A stretch of DNA of 64,000 bases from Terriglobia bacterium (GTDB lineage: Bacteria > Acidobacteriota > Terriglobia > Terriglobales > Acidobacteriaceae), in contig JAJPJE010000068.1 of the NCBI GenBank assembly GCA_021324365.1, positions 1 to 64,000 of the forward strand, written 5' to 3'. This document shows positions 17,289 to 25,462 of this stretch, piece by piece; within the stretch, counting starts at the first letter, position 1, and every line of letters starts with the position of its first letter. Both the position numbers and the translations under genes were made by a program. The notes under the pieces were generated by a model, which had not been told where the DNA came from, did no database searches, and saw nothing but the letters and a program-made list of their open reading frames with translations.

Positions 17289-17657
17289 ATGGATGTCGTC
17301 AAATACCGTCTCAATGAAAAACAGGATGTGATCGCGCTGGTTGTGGGTGAGCGCACGCTGGAAGGTCAAAAGCACGCAACTCTCGTATTCATGAATCCAA
17401 GCCGGGCCTCGCAGATGACGTCGTCATTCTGGCGTGACGGCTTGGTTCGAGTGAAAGATGCGAGACAGGGAACTGATGTCGGCGAATGGATTGAGGAGGT
17501 CCTGATAAGCACCGGTCCTGCGAAGGTGGGTGTTCCGGGGATTCCCAGACTTGCGGTGGAGACGATTCAGCCATCGATCAAAGAGCCAATTTCGGTTTAC
17601 GCAGAAGAATCGGAGCCCCGAGCGGAACGAGCGCAGAAGAAACAGAGAAGTGTTTAG
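17289..17657 (+). CDS. Hypothetical protein of unknown family
   Basis: ATG 17289 has AGGAG six bases upstream and opens a 122-residue product. It is soluble, with no signal peptide or membrane segment. The first part looks like a compact beta fold: MDVVKYRLNEKQDVIALVVG, ERTLEGQKHATLVFMNPSRA. The C terminus is charged and low in complexity (ESEPRAERAQKKQRSV). I do not recognise the family. A longer in-frame version from 17121 is unlikely because its first 56 residues look random and lack a ribosome site. It converges on dxs, with a hairpin in the gap. Confidence 0.55.
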   Translation: MDVVKYRLNEKQDVIALVVGERTLEGQKHATLVFMNPSRASQMTSSFWRDGLVRVKDARQGTDVGEWIEEVLISTGPAKVGVPGIPRLAVETIQPSIKEPISVYAEESEPRAERAQKKQRSV

Positions 17658-17660
17658 TAT

Positions 17661-17710
17661 GTCGCCGCTGGTAGCTGGTGGGGCCTGTTCGAGCTACCGC
17701 AGCCAGCGAC
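17661..17710. terminator. Imperfect hairpin between convergent genes
   Basis: GTCGCCGCTGGTAGCT (17661-17676) faces AGCTACCGCAGCCAGCGAC (17692-17710). The inner GGTAGCT/AGCTACC stem is perfect and the outer GTCGC/GCGAC pairs also hold. It lies between the unknown gene and dxs. There is no T-run, so its termination strength is uncertain. Confidence 0.4.
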
Positions 17711-17726
17711 GACAGAAATCACGAGC

Positions 17727-19625
17727 TCAGATGTGCTCAGTTGCTTTTAGCACATCCCTCTTCTGGAGCAATGGGCGCAGCTTTTCCAACGCCGCCTCTG
17801 CGCTGATTCCGTACTTTGCCCGCAGCGATTCCGGTTTGCCGTGCTCGATGAACTGATCGGGCCAGCCGATTCGCACAACAGGGGTGGACAATCCGAGATT
17901 ATTCAACTCTTCCAGCACGGCGCTTCCAAAGCCGCCATGCAGTACATGATCTTCCATGGTGACAATTACATCTACGCTGCGCGCGTAAAACTCCAGCATC
18001 TCGGCATCAATGGGTTTCGTGAAGCGGGCGTTGATCACTGCCGCGGGACTTGCCTGGGCCTCGAGTTTAACCGCGAGCTCTCGCGCCATCGGGATGAGCG
18101 CGCCAAGCGCAAAGATCGCGACACGGTCGTTCTCTCCATGTTGCAGCAGCTCGGCCTTTCCGATCGGTATCGCGCGCGGCACATCCTTCACCGGGGTACC
18201 AGGTCCAGTCCCGCGCGGATAGCGAACGGCGATTGGACCGGCGTACTGCATGGCAGTGAAAAGCATATCCGCGAGTTCATCTTCGTCTTTCGGAATCATG
18301 TGGACGATGTTCGGAATCGCACGCAGATAGCTGATGTCGAATAACCCGTGATGGGTGGGACCATCATCGCCCGAAAGGGATCCGCGATCCATGCAGAATA
18401 CGACGGGCAGGTTCTGCAGACAGACGTCGTGCACGATGGGATCAAAAGCACGCTGCAAGAACGTTGAATAGATCGCGCAGAAAGGTTTTAAGCCCTTCGT
18501 TGCCATTCCCGCGGCAAATAGGACCGCGTGCTCTTCCGCTATCCCGACGTCGAAGTACTTATCAGGATGATGCGGGCGGAAGCGATCGAGGCCGGTGCCG
18601 TTCGGCATGGCGGCGGTGATCGCCACCAGCTTCGGATTTATGTTCGCCAGCTTCACCAGCGTGTCAGCAAAGACCTCGGAATAGGTTCTGCGGCCGCTCG
18701 GCGCGGTTTCGCCAGTTTCCGGATCGTAAGGCCCGAGCCCGTGGAACTTCTTCTGTTTCTGCATCGCGGGCTCGAAACCTTTGCCTTTCTGCGTGAGCAC
18801 GTGCAGCAATACGGGACGATCCTGTGTCTTGAGGAATTCGAATGTCTTGATCAGCGTGCCGATATCGTGTCCGTCAATAGGACCGAAGTACTTCAATCCG
18901 AGCTCTTCGAATATGACGCTGGGCCACAAAATGCCCTTTGCAGCCTCTTCTGCCCGCTTCGCCATTCGTAAGGCAGTCTTGCCACCGAGCTTCTCAACGA
19001 AGCGCCCCGCGCGCTCGTGCAGGTAATCGAATTTCGGACTCGTGACAATCTTGTTCAGGTACGAAGCGATGGCACCGACATTTTTGTCGATGGACCATTC
19101 ATTATCGTTAAGGATAACGATCATTCGCCTGGTGGAGTGCGCGATGTTGTTCAACGCTTCGTAGGTGATGCCGCAGGTGAAGGCCGCGTCACCGGCAAGC
19201 GCCACGATATGTTCTTTGCCGCCGGCCTTGTCGCGCGCGACTGCCATGCCTAGAGCGGCGGAAAGAGCGGTCCCCGCGTGGCCGGCGCCGTAGCAGTCGT
19301 GCTCGCTCTCGGTACGCAACATGAACCCATTCAGACCTCCCGGCGTGCGGATACTGTGAAACTGCTGTCTGCGTCCGGTGAGCAGCTTATGCACGTAAGC
19401 CTGGTGGCTCACGTCGAAGATGAAATGATCTGCCGGCGTATTGAAAACGTAGTGCATGGCGATGGTCAGTTCGACGACACCAAGGTTCGGGCCCAGATGG
19501 CCACCGTTCTTCGCCAGAACCGTGATCAATTCTTCGCGAATTTCTGCTGAAAGAGTTTCGAGCTGCCGCAGTGAAAGTCTCTTCACATCGGCAGGGGAGT
19601 GAATGGAATCCAGTAAAGGTGTCAT
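17727..19625 (-). CDS. dxs: 1-deoxy-D-xylulose-5-phosphate synthase
   Basis: Dxs joins pyruvate and glyceraldehyde-3-phosphate to start the MEP isoprenoid pathway. The 632-residue protein has the TPP domain (FDVSHQAYVHKLLTGR, then GDAAFTCGITYEALNN at 145-160). The pyrimidine-binding domain shows FFDVGIAEEHAV-like FDVGIAEEHAVLFAAG and DRGSLSGDDGPTHHG, and the C-terminal transketolase domain ends with GWPDQFIEHG. The TPP loop reads GDAAFTCG, not the common GDGALTGG, and the second motif has SLSGDDGPTHHG where GLVGADGPTHQG is usual. Function is still very likely retained. Confidence 0.93.
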   Translation of the reverse strand: MTPLLDSIHSPADVKRLSLRQLETLSAEIREELITVLAKNGGHLGPNLGVVELTIAMHYVFNTPADHFIFDVSHQAYVHKLLTGRRQQFHSIRTPGGLNGFMLRTESEHDCYGAGHAGTALSAALGMAVARDKAGGKEHIVALAGDAAFTCGITYEALNNIAHSTRRMIVILNDNEWSIDKNVGAIASYLNKIVTSPKFDYLHERAGRFVEKLGGKTALRMAKRAEEAAKGILWPSVIFEELGLKYFGPIDGHDIGTLIKTFEFLKTQDRPVLLHVLTQKGKGFEPAMQKQKKFHGLGPYDPETGETAPSGRRTYSEVFADTLVKLANINPKLVAITAAMPNGTGLDRFRPHHPDKYFDVGIAEEHAVLFAAGMATKGLKPFCAIYSTFLQRAFDPIVHDVCLQNLPVVFCMDRGSLSGDDGPTHHGLFDISYLRAIPNIVHMIPKDEDELADMLFTAMQYAGPIAVRYPRGTGPGTPVKDVPRAIPIGKAELLQHGENDRVAIFALGALIPMARELAVKLEAQASPAAVINARFTKPIDAEMLEFYARSVDVIVTMEDHVLHGGFGSAVLEELNNLGLSTPVVRIGWPDQFIEHGKPESLRAKYGISAEAALEKLRPLLQKRDVLKATEHI

Positions 19626-19737
19626 GCGTTGGAAATGCTGCTTACAATTCTAGATGATTCGGAGTAGCTATGCTTAGGCGGGACCTGTCTACTAGTGAGA
19701 TGACGAAAGGTTCATCAATCCGGCCTGCGCCCCGTTC

Positions 19738-20265
19738 TTATTCGTTAGCTGCCGTGCCGTCGAGCAACAGACTTCGGTAGATTTCAGCGGTCTCTCGATC
19801 AAAACAGACGAACAATACTCGTTTAACTTTGCCGCGGTGCTGGTGGACCGTTTTGATAGCAATCTGCGCAGCCGGGATTTTGGGAAATCCGTAAATGCCG
19901 GTGCTGATCGCCGGAAATGCAATGCTTCGAGCCCCCAATTGCTCCGCCAATTGCAACGACCGCGAATAACAGGAGGAGAGCAATTCGGGTTCACCTTTAT
20001 CTCTGCCGCGCCAGATAGGTCCTACCGTATGGATCACGTGCTTTGCCGGTAACCTATGACCTTTCGTCGCCTTCGCGTCTCCTGCATCACATCCGCCCAA
20101 CCGGCGGCACTCGTCCAGCAACTCGGGGCCAGCGGCACGGTGGATTGCACCGTCGACTCCGCCTCCACCCAGCAGGGAACTGTTCGCGGCATTCACAATT
20201 ACATCTACTTCCAGCCGCGTTATGTCAGCTTCAACTACTTCGATTTGAAGAGTGGAGTCGAACAT
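19738..20265 (-). CDS. Macro-domain protein (ADP-ribose binding, probable O-acetyl-ADP-ribose deacetylase)
   Basis: Macro domains bind ADP-ribose; this class hydrolyses O-acetyl-ADP-ribose or removes ADP-ribose from proteins. ATG 20265 has GAGGAA six bases upstream and gives 175 residues. The binding loop [20 protein letters not shown] runs from residue 25. VIHTVGPIW and [14 protein letters not shown] give the second loop. This matches the MacroD/YmdB type. No ADP-ribosyltransferase lies nearby, so the substrate source is unknown. It is divergent from a small membrane protein gene. Confidence 0.88.
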   Translation of the reverse strand: MFDSTLQIEVVEADITRLEVDVIVNAANSSLLGGGGVDGAIHRAAGPELLDECRRLGGCDAGDAKATKGHRLPAKHVIHTVGPIWRGRDKGEPELLSSCYSRSLQLAEQLGARSIAFPAISTGIYGFPKIPAAQIAIKTVHQHRGKVKRVLFVCFDRETAEIYRSLLLDGTAANE

Positions 20266-20333
20266 CACATTCCTCGTTGCATTCAAGGCACACCCGCGCG
20301 ATTCGAGCGCATCTCCTTTGAAGGAGACTAACC

Positions 20334-20753
20334 ATGAGCCTTCTCGATCGCATACTGAATCGCACGCAGCAATTGCCAAAGTTCATCGATCCAGCCACTC
20401 ATGCTTCACTCGACTACTTCGTGACCGCTTATTTTATGCTCGTCGCGGGCGCCTTGTGGGGGAAGCATCGTCGTGGAGCGATATCCGCGCTGATCAATGG
20501 AGGTATGGTACTCGGAATGTCGATGCTCACCGATTACCCTGGCGGGTTAAAGAAGATCAGCTTTCGCACGCACGGTAAGGGGGACATCGTTCAAATGATG
20601 ACAGCCGCCGGTTTGCCGATTCTGCTCGGCTTTGCCGACAGCAGCGTCGCGATCCCTCTGTTCCTGCAGGCCATGGACGAGTTTGTGGTCATCAGCGCAA
20701 CAGATTTCGACGCTCGACAGAAGCGCACAACGCGTCCGACGCGCGCCGCGTGA
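20334..20753 (+). CDS. Small membrane protein of unknown function
   Basis: The 139-residue product has three to four hydrophobic segments: [60 protein letters not shown] and [13 protein letters not shown]. The soluble ends are basic. GAAGGAGA lies directly before the ATG. I do not recognise a named family; SPW-repeat-like proteins look somewhat similar. It converges on the glycosidase gene with a 22-base gap. Confidence 0.6.
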   Translation: MSLLDRILNRTQQLPKFIDPATHASLDYFVTAYFMLVAGALWGKHRRGAISALINGGMVLGMSMLTDYPGGLKKISFRTHGKGDIVQMMTAAGLPILLGFADSSVAIPLFLQAMDEFVVISATDFDARQKRTTRPTRAA

Positions 20754-20775
20754 CTAAGTGGGCTACGCGGGTTCT

Positions 20776-23130
20776 TCAGGCCGCGGATAGCAGGCTTGAG
20801 ATGGCGTCCTTTACGCGCTCACCCCAGGTTGCGGTCAATGACCACGGACTCGGCTGGCGGAGTATGCGAAGGTTTTGCTCATTCTGCAACACGGTGTAAT
20901 CGGTTCGTCCATCGTCGTTGCGACGAAAGCGCAAGCTCACATGCGCCTTCCCGACGCACAGGTTCTCAATCGTGATCTCCGGAAGCCAGTCGGGAAGCCA
21001 CGGGTCGACCAGCAGAGCATTGAGGGGAGCGTAGGGATAGAGTCCGAGGAGCGCCTGCAACACTATGAGTGGAACAGACGACGACCACGCTTGCGGCGAG
21101 TCAGCTTCCTCGTAAAGGCACGGGAACGGATGTTTCTCATCTCGCGGATGGCCGCCAAACACCTCAGGCAGTCGGTCATAATCAAAGAGCGTGGCAGCCT
21201 CAAGTAAAGCGCGGCTGAGGCGCCACATCTCTGCATGGAGCCCATAGCGTGCCATGCCGAGAACGAAGCTGCCGTTCTCAACCGGCCAAACGGTTCCGCG
21301 ATGGTACGCGAACGGATTGTACGCAGGATGTTTACTCGAGAGAGTGCGAATACCCCATCCGGAGAACATATCGCGCTGCATCAACCGGTTCACGACCTGC
21401 GGAACGAGGTCGGTCTCGAGAATTCCTGAGAGCAGGCAATGTCCTGGATCGGATGCAATGCTGGTCACGAGGCCGCCGTCTTTATCCACCGCCATCGCGA
21501 TATAGTTCTGATCTTGAATCCAGAAGCGCTCGTTGAATCGCTGCTTCAACTCACGTGCGTCGTCGTAGAGGCGTGTCGCGTCTTCCGTGTCGTCCATCCA
21601 CCAGAGAGTTTCTGCCAGGTGAAGTTTCGCTGCGTAGGCGAAGGCTTGCATTTCGCAGGTTCCGAGCGGATCTTCGACCTGAGAGCCGTCAGGATAGACA
21701 ATGGCGTCCGACGAATCTTTCCAGCCCTGGTTTTTGAGACCCTGCTCTGAACGTTTTCGATACTTGTAAAAGCCATCGTAATCACGGCTGTACTTATCCG
21801 CCCATGCAAGCGTTTCGAGGGCAGGCCGGATGTACGGGCGCACGAGATTCTTGTCTCCCGTGCAATGCCAGAGCTCACTGAGCGAAATTGCAAACAGAAA
21901 TGGAGCATTGGCTGTTCCGTAGTACAACCCGTGTGGAGTGAAATTCAGGACAGACAATGGGTCGGTATGCTTTTCGTGCAAAATGCGGCCCGGTTGGGCG
22001 TCTCGCCAATCATCGGTACCGTGACTCTGGGTTTTAGCCAACTCCGAGAGCGCGCCGCGAGCCATATCGTTGCTCAGAATAGAAGCTTGCCAGGACGCAG
22101 CCAGCATGTCACGACCGAATACCGCGAGATAGGTTGGAACACCTGCTGCCAATTTCCAGTTGTGCTCACCTTCATCGAGATCGAACAGTCGAAGAGACGT
22201 CAAATCCAGGCGCGCGCGATCGGTCACGCGTTGTACCGTTGCACTCAGGTCAGCGGCATCTGGCGTGACGAAACGCGTCGATTCACGCAGGAATGCTTCT
22301 TGCTTCCGGCTGTACTCGCTGTCGGAGCCCAGCAGGGCGTGGCAGCGCGGTTCCACCGGCAATGGGCGCCCGTCCGCAAGGGGCTGCCACTTCAGGCACG
22401 CCTTCCAGACGGCGTGCGGCTGCAAATCGACTTGGAACGACAGTTTGTGTCTGCGATGCTGGGGAGGCGAATCCGCCCGGAGATGCAACGTGATGCCCCG
22501 ATGCAGGTGTGCGACTCCAGCATCCCCCTGATGCTCATAGCGATGCTCGCTCTGATAGTCGAAGCTCCACTGCCACTCGTCCTTGCTGCTCTTGCCCCAC
22601 TTTGTCTGAAGGCCACCATGCTGTTTCCGTTTGTCTTGGATCTCTTGACGTGCAACAAAATCCGCAGCTGCTTCCAGAGCCAGAGTGATAGATGTTCGAA
22701 TCTGGGTGTGATTGGTAACCTCGACGTCTTCGTGCATGCCTTCGCCAACGACACGGGAGATCTTTAGCTCAACTGTCTCCTGCAGCGGATTGCATTCCCC
22801 CGCAGGGGTGTCTTTGCAGTTGGGCGGCGCCTGGTAATAGTACGCCAGGCAGCTGAATTGCTTGACAGGCGAGAAGGCGCTTAGGCGTGGCTGTTTCCCA
22901 TCAATGGTCCAGCAATATTTTGAGAGAGTGCGTGTCTGGTATACGAACAAGCCCTCACGCGAGTTGCCGGGGTGAATTGTGCCCTCGTGGTCGACTGCCA
23001 GCACGGTTCGCCCGCGACTCACGTGGATGACGTCGTGTCGCGGGCGCAGACGAATCCTGGAGGCATTCGGCTCACGCATGGAAGCGATCCTGTCCTTCTT
23101 TCCGGTTAGATGTGCACTTTGCCCGGGCAT
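20776..23130 (-). CDS. Amylo-alpha-1,6-glucosidase / glycogen-debranching-type protein
   Basis: The 784-residue protein has an N-terminal beta-sandwich of the glycogen-debranching N-terminal type (VSRGRTVLAVDHEGTIHPGN, REGLFVYQTRTLSKYCW). An (alpha/alpha)6 barrel follows with YLAVFGRDMLAASWQASIL, TPHGLYYGTANAPFLFAISL, GTCEMQAFAYAAKLHLAETL and AYHRGTVWPVENGSFVLGMA. This fits debranching or trehalose/glucan hydrolases that work on alpha-glucosides. No signal peptide is seen, so it is likely cytoplasmic. The start may instead be ATG 23079, since the first 17 residues are not family-like. The exact substrate is not set. Confidence 0.8.
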   Translation of the reverse strand: MPGQSAHLTGKKDRIASMREPNASRIRLRPRHDVIHVSRGRTVLAVDHEGTIHPGNSREGLFVYQTRTLSKYCWTIDGKQPRLSAFSPVKQFSCLAYYYQAPPNCKDTPAGECNPLQETVELKISRVVGEGMHEDVEVTNHTQIRTSITLALEAAADFVARQEIQDKRKQHGGLQTKWGKSSKDEWQWSFDYQSEHRYEHQGDAGVAHLHRGITLHLRADSPPQHRRHKLSFQVDLQPHAVWKACLKWQPLADGRPLPVEPRCHALLGSDSEYSRKQEAFLRESTRFVTPDAADLSATVQRVTDRARLDLTSLRLFDLDEGEHNWKLAAGVPTYLAVFGRDMLAASWQASILSNDMARGALSELAKTQSHGTDDWRDAQPGRILHEKHTDPLSVLNFTPHGLYYGTANAPFLFAISLSELWHCTGDKNLVRPYIRPALETLAWADKYSRDYDGFYKYRKRSEQGLKNQGWKDSSDAIVYPDGSQVEDPLGTCEMQAFAYAAKLHLAETLWWMDDTEDATRLYDDARELKQRFNERFWIQDQNYIAMAVDKDGGLVTSIASDPGHCLLSGILETDLVPQVVNRLMQRDMFSGWGIRTLSSKHPAYNPFAYHRGTVWPVENGSFVLGMARYGLHAEMWRLSRALLEAATLFDYDRLPEVFGGHPRDEKHPFPCLYEEADSPQAWSSSVPLIVLQALLGLYPYAPLNALLVDPWLPDWLPEITIENLCVGKAHVSLRFRRNDDGRTDYTVLQNEQNLRILRQPSPWSLTATWGERVKDAISSLLSAA

Positions 23131-23231
23131 TTGTCTCTGGCCCGGAATTGTTGCCGCTTAAAATATCGTAAAACGATTCTGTGTCACTGATGGTGCACGT
23201 ACGTGCCGCTGTTCTGATGCAGTGGTTCCGG

Positions 23232-24341
23232 TCAGGCAGCGTAACGCCGGGCCTCGGTTTCTTTCAACTCAATACCCATTCCTGCGCGCGACAAGTCGGG
23301 GAATAGCTTCCCATTCACTGGTTCAGGGATTCCGTCAAAGAGCATCCGCTCAATGCGCACGTGATCATGGAAGTATTCTAGGTTGCGCAGAGGCACAGCC
23401 GCACAGCAGGCATGTACATGCTGCGCCGGCGCAGTATGCGCCGACATCGGCAAGTTGTATGCTTGGCAAAGGGTGGCGACTTGCAGGAAAGCGGTAACGC
23501 CTCCGCAACGCGTGATGTCGGCCTGAAGTACGTCCACGGCTCCCGCCTGCAGCATGCGGTGAAAATAGAAGATGTCGTACCCGTATTCTCCGGCGGCTAC
23601 GTCCATTCCCGCAGGCGCCCGGTCGCGAATCACACGAAGGCCTTCCAGGTCGTCGGAAGAGACAGGCTCTTCGAACCAGCTCACTCCGTAGTCATGCGCG
23701 AAGATCTCCGCCTGCGCGAGCGCCAGCTTGCGACTGTAGGCTCCGTTGGCATCGACGAAGAGACCAGTGTGCGGTCCAATCGCGTCGCGAGCTACTCGCA
23801 CCCGCTGGATGTCCCGCTGGGCATCGCGTCCGATTTTCATTTTCACAAACTGGATCCCCTGCGTTGCCCAGCCTCCGAGTTGCTCCGCAAGCCTTTCATC
23901 CGAGTAGCTCGTGAAGCCGCCGCTGCCATAAATCGGAACAGCTTTGTGGACCTGGCCCAGCAAGGTTACAAGCGGAAGGTCGAGGAGCTTCGCTTTCAGG
24001 TCCCACAAGGCGCAATCGATCGCGGAAATTGCGGTGGAAACAATTCCGGGCCGGCCAAGGTTGCGGATGGCGTGCCACATTTCCATGTAGACGGATGGCG
24101 GCGCCATCGCGTCCTGCCCTTTCACCACATTCGCGAGCTTGCCCTGAATCAGTGCGGATGTGGCTTTGTCCGCGTACGTATAACCGAGACCCTGTTTGGC
24201 GCCGGCCGTAACGTGGACCAGCACGATGGTGGTTTTGTCCCACTTCAGCGTACCGTCGGATTCAGGTGAGTCAGTCGGGATTGTAAAAGTCGAAACCTGC
24301 ACATCCTCGATTGCAACTGCGCTGCTGTTTCGTCCTGACAT
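23232..24341 (-). CDS. Enolase-superfamily (mandelate racemase/muconate lactonizing type) enzyme
   Basis: The enzyme should abstract a proton alpha to a carboxylate, as in sugar-acid dehydratases or racemases. From ATG 24341 there are 369 residues. The KxK motif is K167/K169 (VKMKIGR). Metal ligands are D197 (FVDANGAY), E224 or E225 (WFEEPV) and E252 (AGEYGYD). A candidate catalytic H302 lies in SAHTAP. Upstream codons to 24497 look unrelated to the family. Without neighbours in a sugar-acid pathway the substrate cannot be named. It is the only gene on its strand before the tRNA. Confidence 0.82.
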   Translation of the reverse strand: MSGRNSSAVAIEDVQVSTFTIPTDSPESDGTLKWDKTTIVLVHVTAGAKQGLGYTYADKATSALIQGKLANVVKGQDAMAPPSVYMEMWHAIRNLGRPGIVSTAISAIDCALWDLKAKLLDLPLVTLLGQVHKAVPIYGSGGFTSYSDERLAEQLGGWATQGIQFVKMKIGRDAQRDIQRVRVARDAIGPHTGLFVDANGAYSRKLALAQAEIFAHDYGVSWFEEPVSSDDLEGLRVIRDRAPAGMDVAAGEYGYDIFYFHRMLQAGAVDVLQADITRCGGVTAFLQVATLCQAYNLPMSAHTAPAQHVHACCAAVPLRNLEYFHDHVRIERMLFDGIPEPVNGKLFPDLSRAGMGIELKETEARRYAA

Positions 24342-24514
24342 GAAAAGGCCACCATTCCGCAGATGATGAAAGATGTCGAAGGACCAGGAATTGACGTCCT
24401 TTATGAGTTCGACGGAAGTTTGGGGGGCTGCGATGTCCACGTTTTCCGAAACGCTTTGCAGGATACCAGTTAGGAACGCGGTACGACCGATTAGCAAACC
24501 GCGGAAGTGCAGGC

Positions 24515-24541
24515 TTGGAGCCGAGGAGCACGTGGTAAACT
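24515..24541 (+). promoter_or_regulatory. Candidate promoter of tRNA-Ser
   Basis: TTGGAG (24515-24520) and an extended -10 TGGTAAACT (TAAACT at 24536-24541) lie 17 bases before the tRNA. The 15-base spacer is short, but an extended -10 can tolerate this. Confidence 0.35.
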
Positions 24542-24557
24542 GTTGAAAGCCCGTCGC

Positions 24558-24650
24558 GGAGAGGTGGCCGAGTGGCTGAAGGCGGCGGTTTGCTAAACCG
24601 TTATACGGTCAAAAGCTGTATCGGGGGTTCGAATCCCCCCCTCTCCGCCA
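24558..24650 (+). tRNA. tRNA-Ser (anticodon GCT)
   Basis: The acceptor stem GGAGAGG pairs with CCTCTCC, followed by discriminator G and an encoded CCA at 24648-24650. The anticodon loop is TTGCTAA, with GCT at 24592-24594, so it reads AGC and AGU. The long variable arm, the D-arm sequence GGCCGAGTGGCTGAAGG and the T-arm GGGGGTTCGAATCCCCC are typical class II serine features. It stands alone between the enolase-family gene and a protease homologue. Confidence 0.97.
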
Positions 24651-24835
24651 GTAGTGTCGCATAAAGATAGCTTAGGTTTTCTTTACTGCCAGCCTTAACT
24701 GTGTTCTATCTCCCAGCCCGCGAAGAAACCCGCATACAACTCCAGCTGCTCGCAAACGCATCCGCAGCCTGAGTATCACTTGTGTCGTTCAGTCCGACAG
24801 ACGGAGTTCTTAAAACGCATACCTGGAGGCGGAAC

Positions 24836-25330
24836 ATGAAGGGTAAGATTCTCGTTGCGTGCGTCGGGAATGTCTCCCTTGGTGACGATGCATTCGGGGT
24901 TGAGCTCGGTAACCGGCTCGCACGTGTTTCCTTGCCCGACCATGTTGTCGTCAGGGAGTTCGGCGCCGGCAGCCAGGACGTGGTGAACGCGCTGGTGGGA
25001 GATTGGCAATTGGTGGTGCTTGTTAGGGCATTGCAACAAGGCGAGCGGCCCGGCACCGTCTCTATCTTTGAACCGGAAGTACCAAAGGGAGTACAGCCTG
25101 CGGCTCCGTTCGATTCACGACGCGCGGACGCCGGAGACATTCTTGCAGAAGTCACAGGACTCGGAGGCAAGGTTGCACGAATGATTGTCGTAGCTTGCGA
25201 GCCGGCCAGATTAGATCCCTCCGCCACAGGATGCATTCGGTTGAGTACACCCGCACAGGCAGCATTGAATGAGGCGCAGGAACTGGTTTTGCGGCTGGTG
25301 AGTACTACTGCAGTGGCCAAAGCAGCTTGA
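24836..25330 (+). CDS. Hydrogenase-maturation-protease-like (HycI/HyaD fold) protein lacking the usual metal residues
   Basis: ATG 24836 has GGAGGCGG just upstream and gives 164 residues. KILVACVGNVSLGDDAFGVE matches the family start (GNPLMGDDGVG), and ERPGTVSIFEP and VVACEPARLDPS match later blocks. Active members use an Asp in the block IVDAV and a His in the block SLHELGL to sense nickel in the hydrogenase large subunit. Here those blocks read VLVRALQQ (R64 at the Asp site) and PFDSRRADAG. No hydrogenase genes are in the window. It may be a repurposed relative; protease activity on [NiFe] subunits is doubtful. Confidence 0.68.
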   Translation: MKGKILVACVGNVSLGDDAFGVELGNRLARVSLPDHVVVREFGAGSQDVVNALVGDWQLVVLVRALQQGERPGTVSIFEPEVPKGVQPAAPFDSRRADAGDILAEVTGLGGKVARMIVVACEPARLDPSATGCIRLSTPAQAALNEAQELVLRLVSTTAVAKAA

Positions 25331-25462
25331 TGTAAGACAAGGTAGTGGAGCAGGCTTTTCGAAGTCCGCAGTATCGTTCTTGAAATGAGCCAATTCACCC
25401 CGCCTGCAGTACACTGTTCGGCTACCTGCGAGAGCTAAAACCAATCTTTTTGCGGAGAACTC

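Noticed and set aside
20056-20331. 91-codon plus-strand frame opposite the macro-domain gene
   Set aside because: Antisense to conserved macro-domain loops; composition is not protein-like.
21865-22767. 300-codon plus-strand frame opposite the debranching-type glycosidase
   Set aside because: The minus-strand glycosidase has clear family motifs across this span; the opposite frame has none.
23412-24269. 285-codon plus-strand frame opposite the enolase-superfamily gene
   Set aside because: The catalytic K, D, E and H residues support the minus strand; the plus frame is a shadow.
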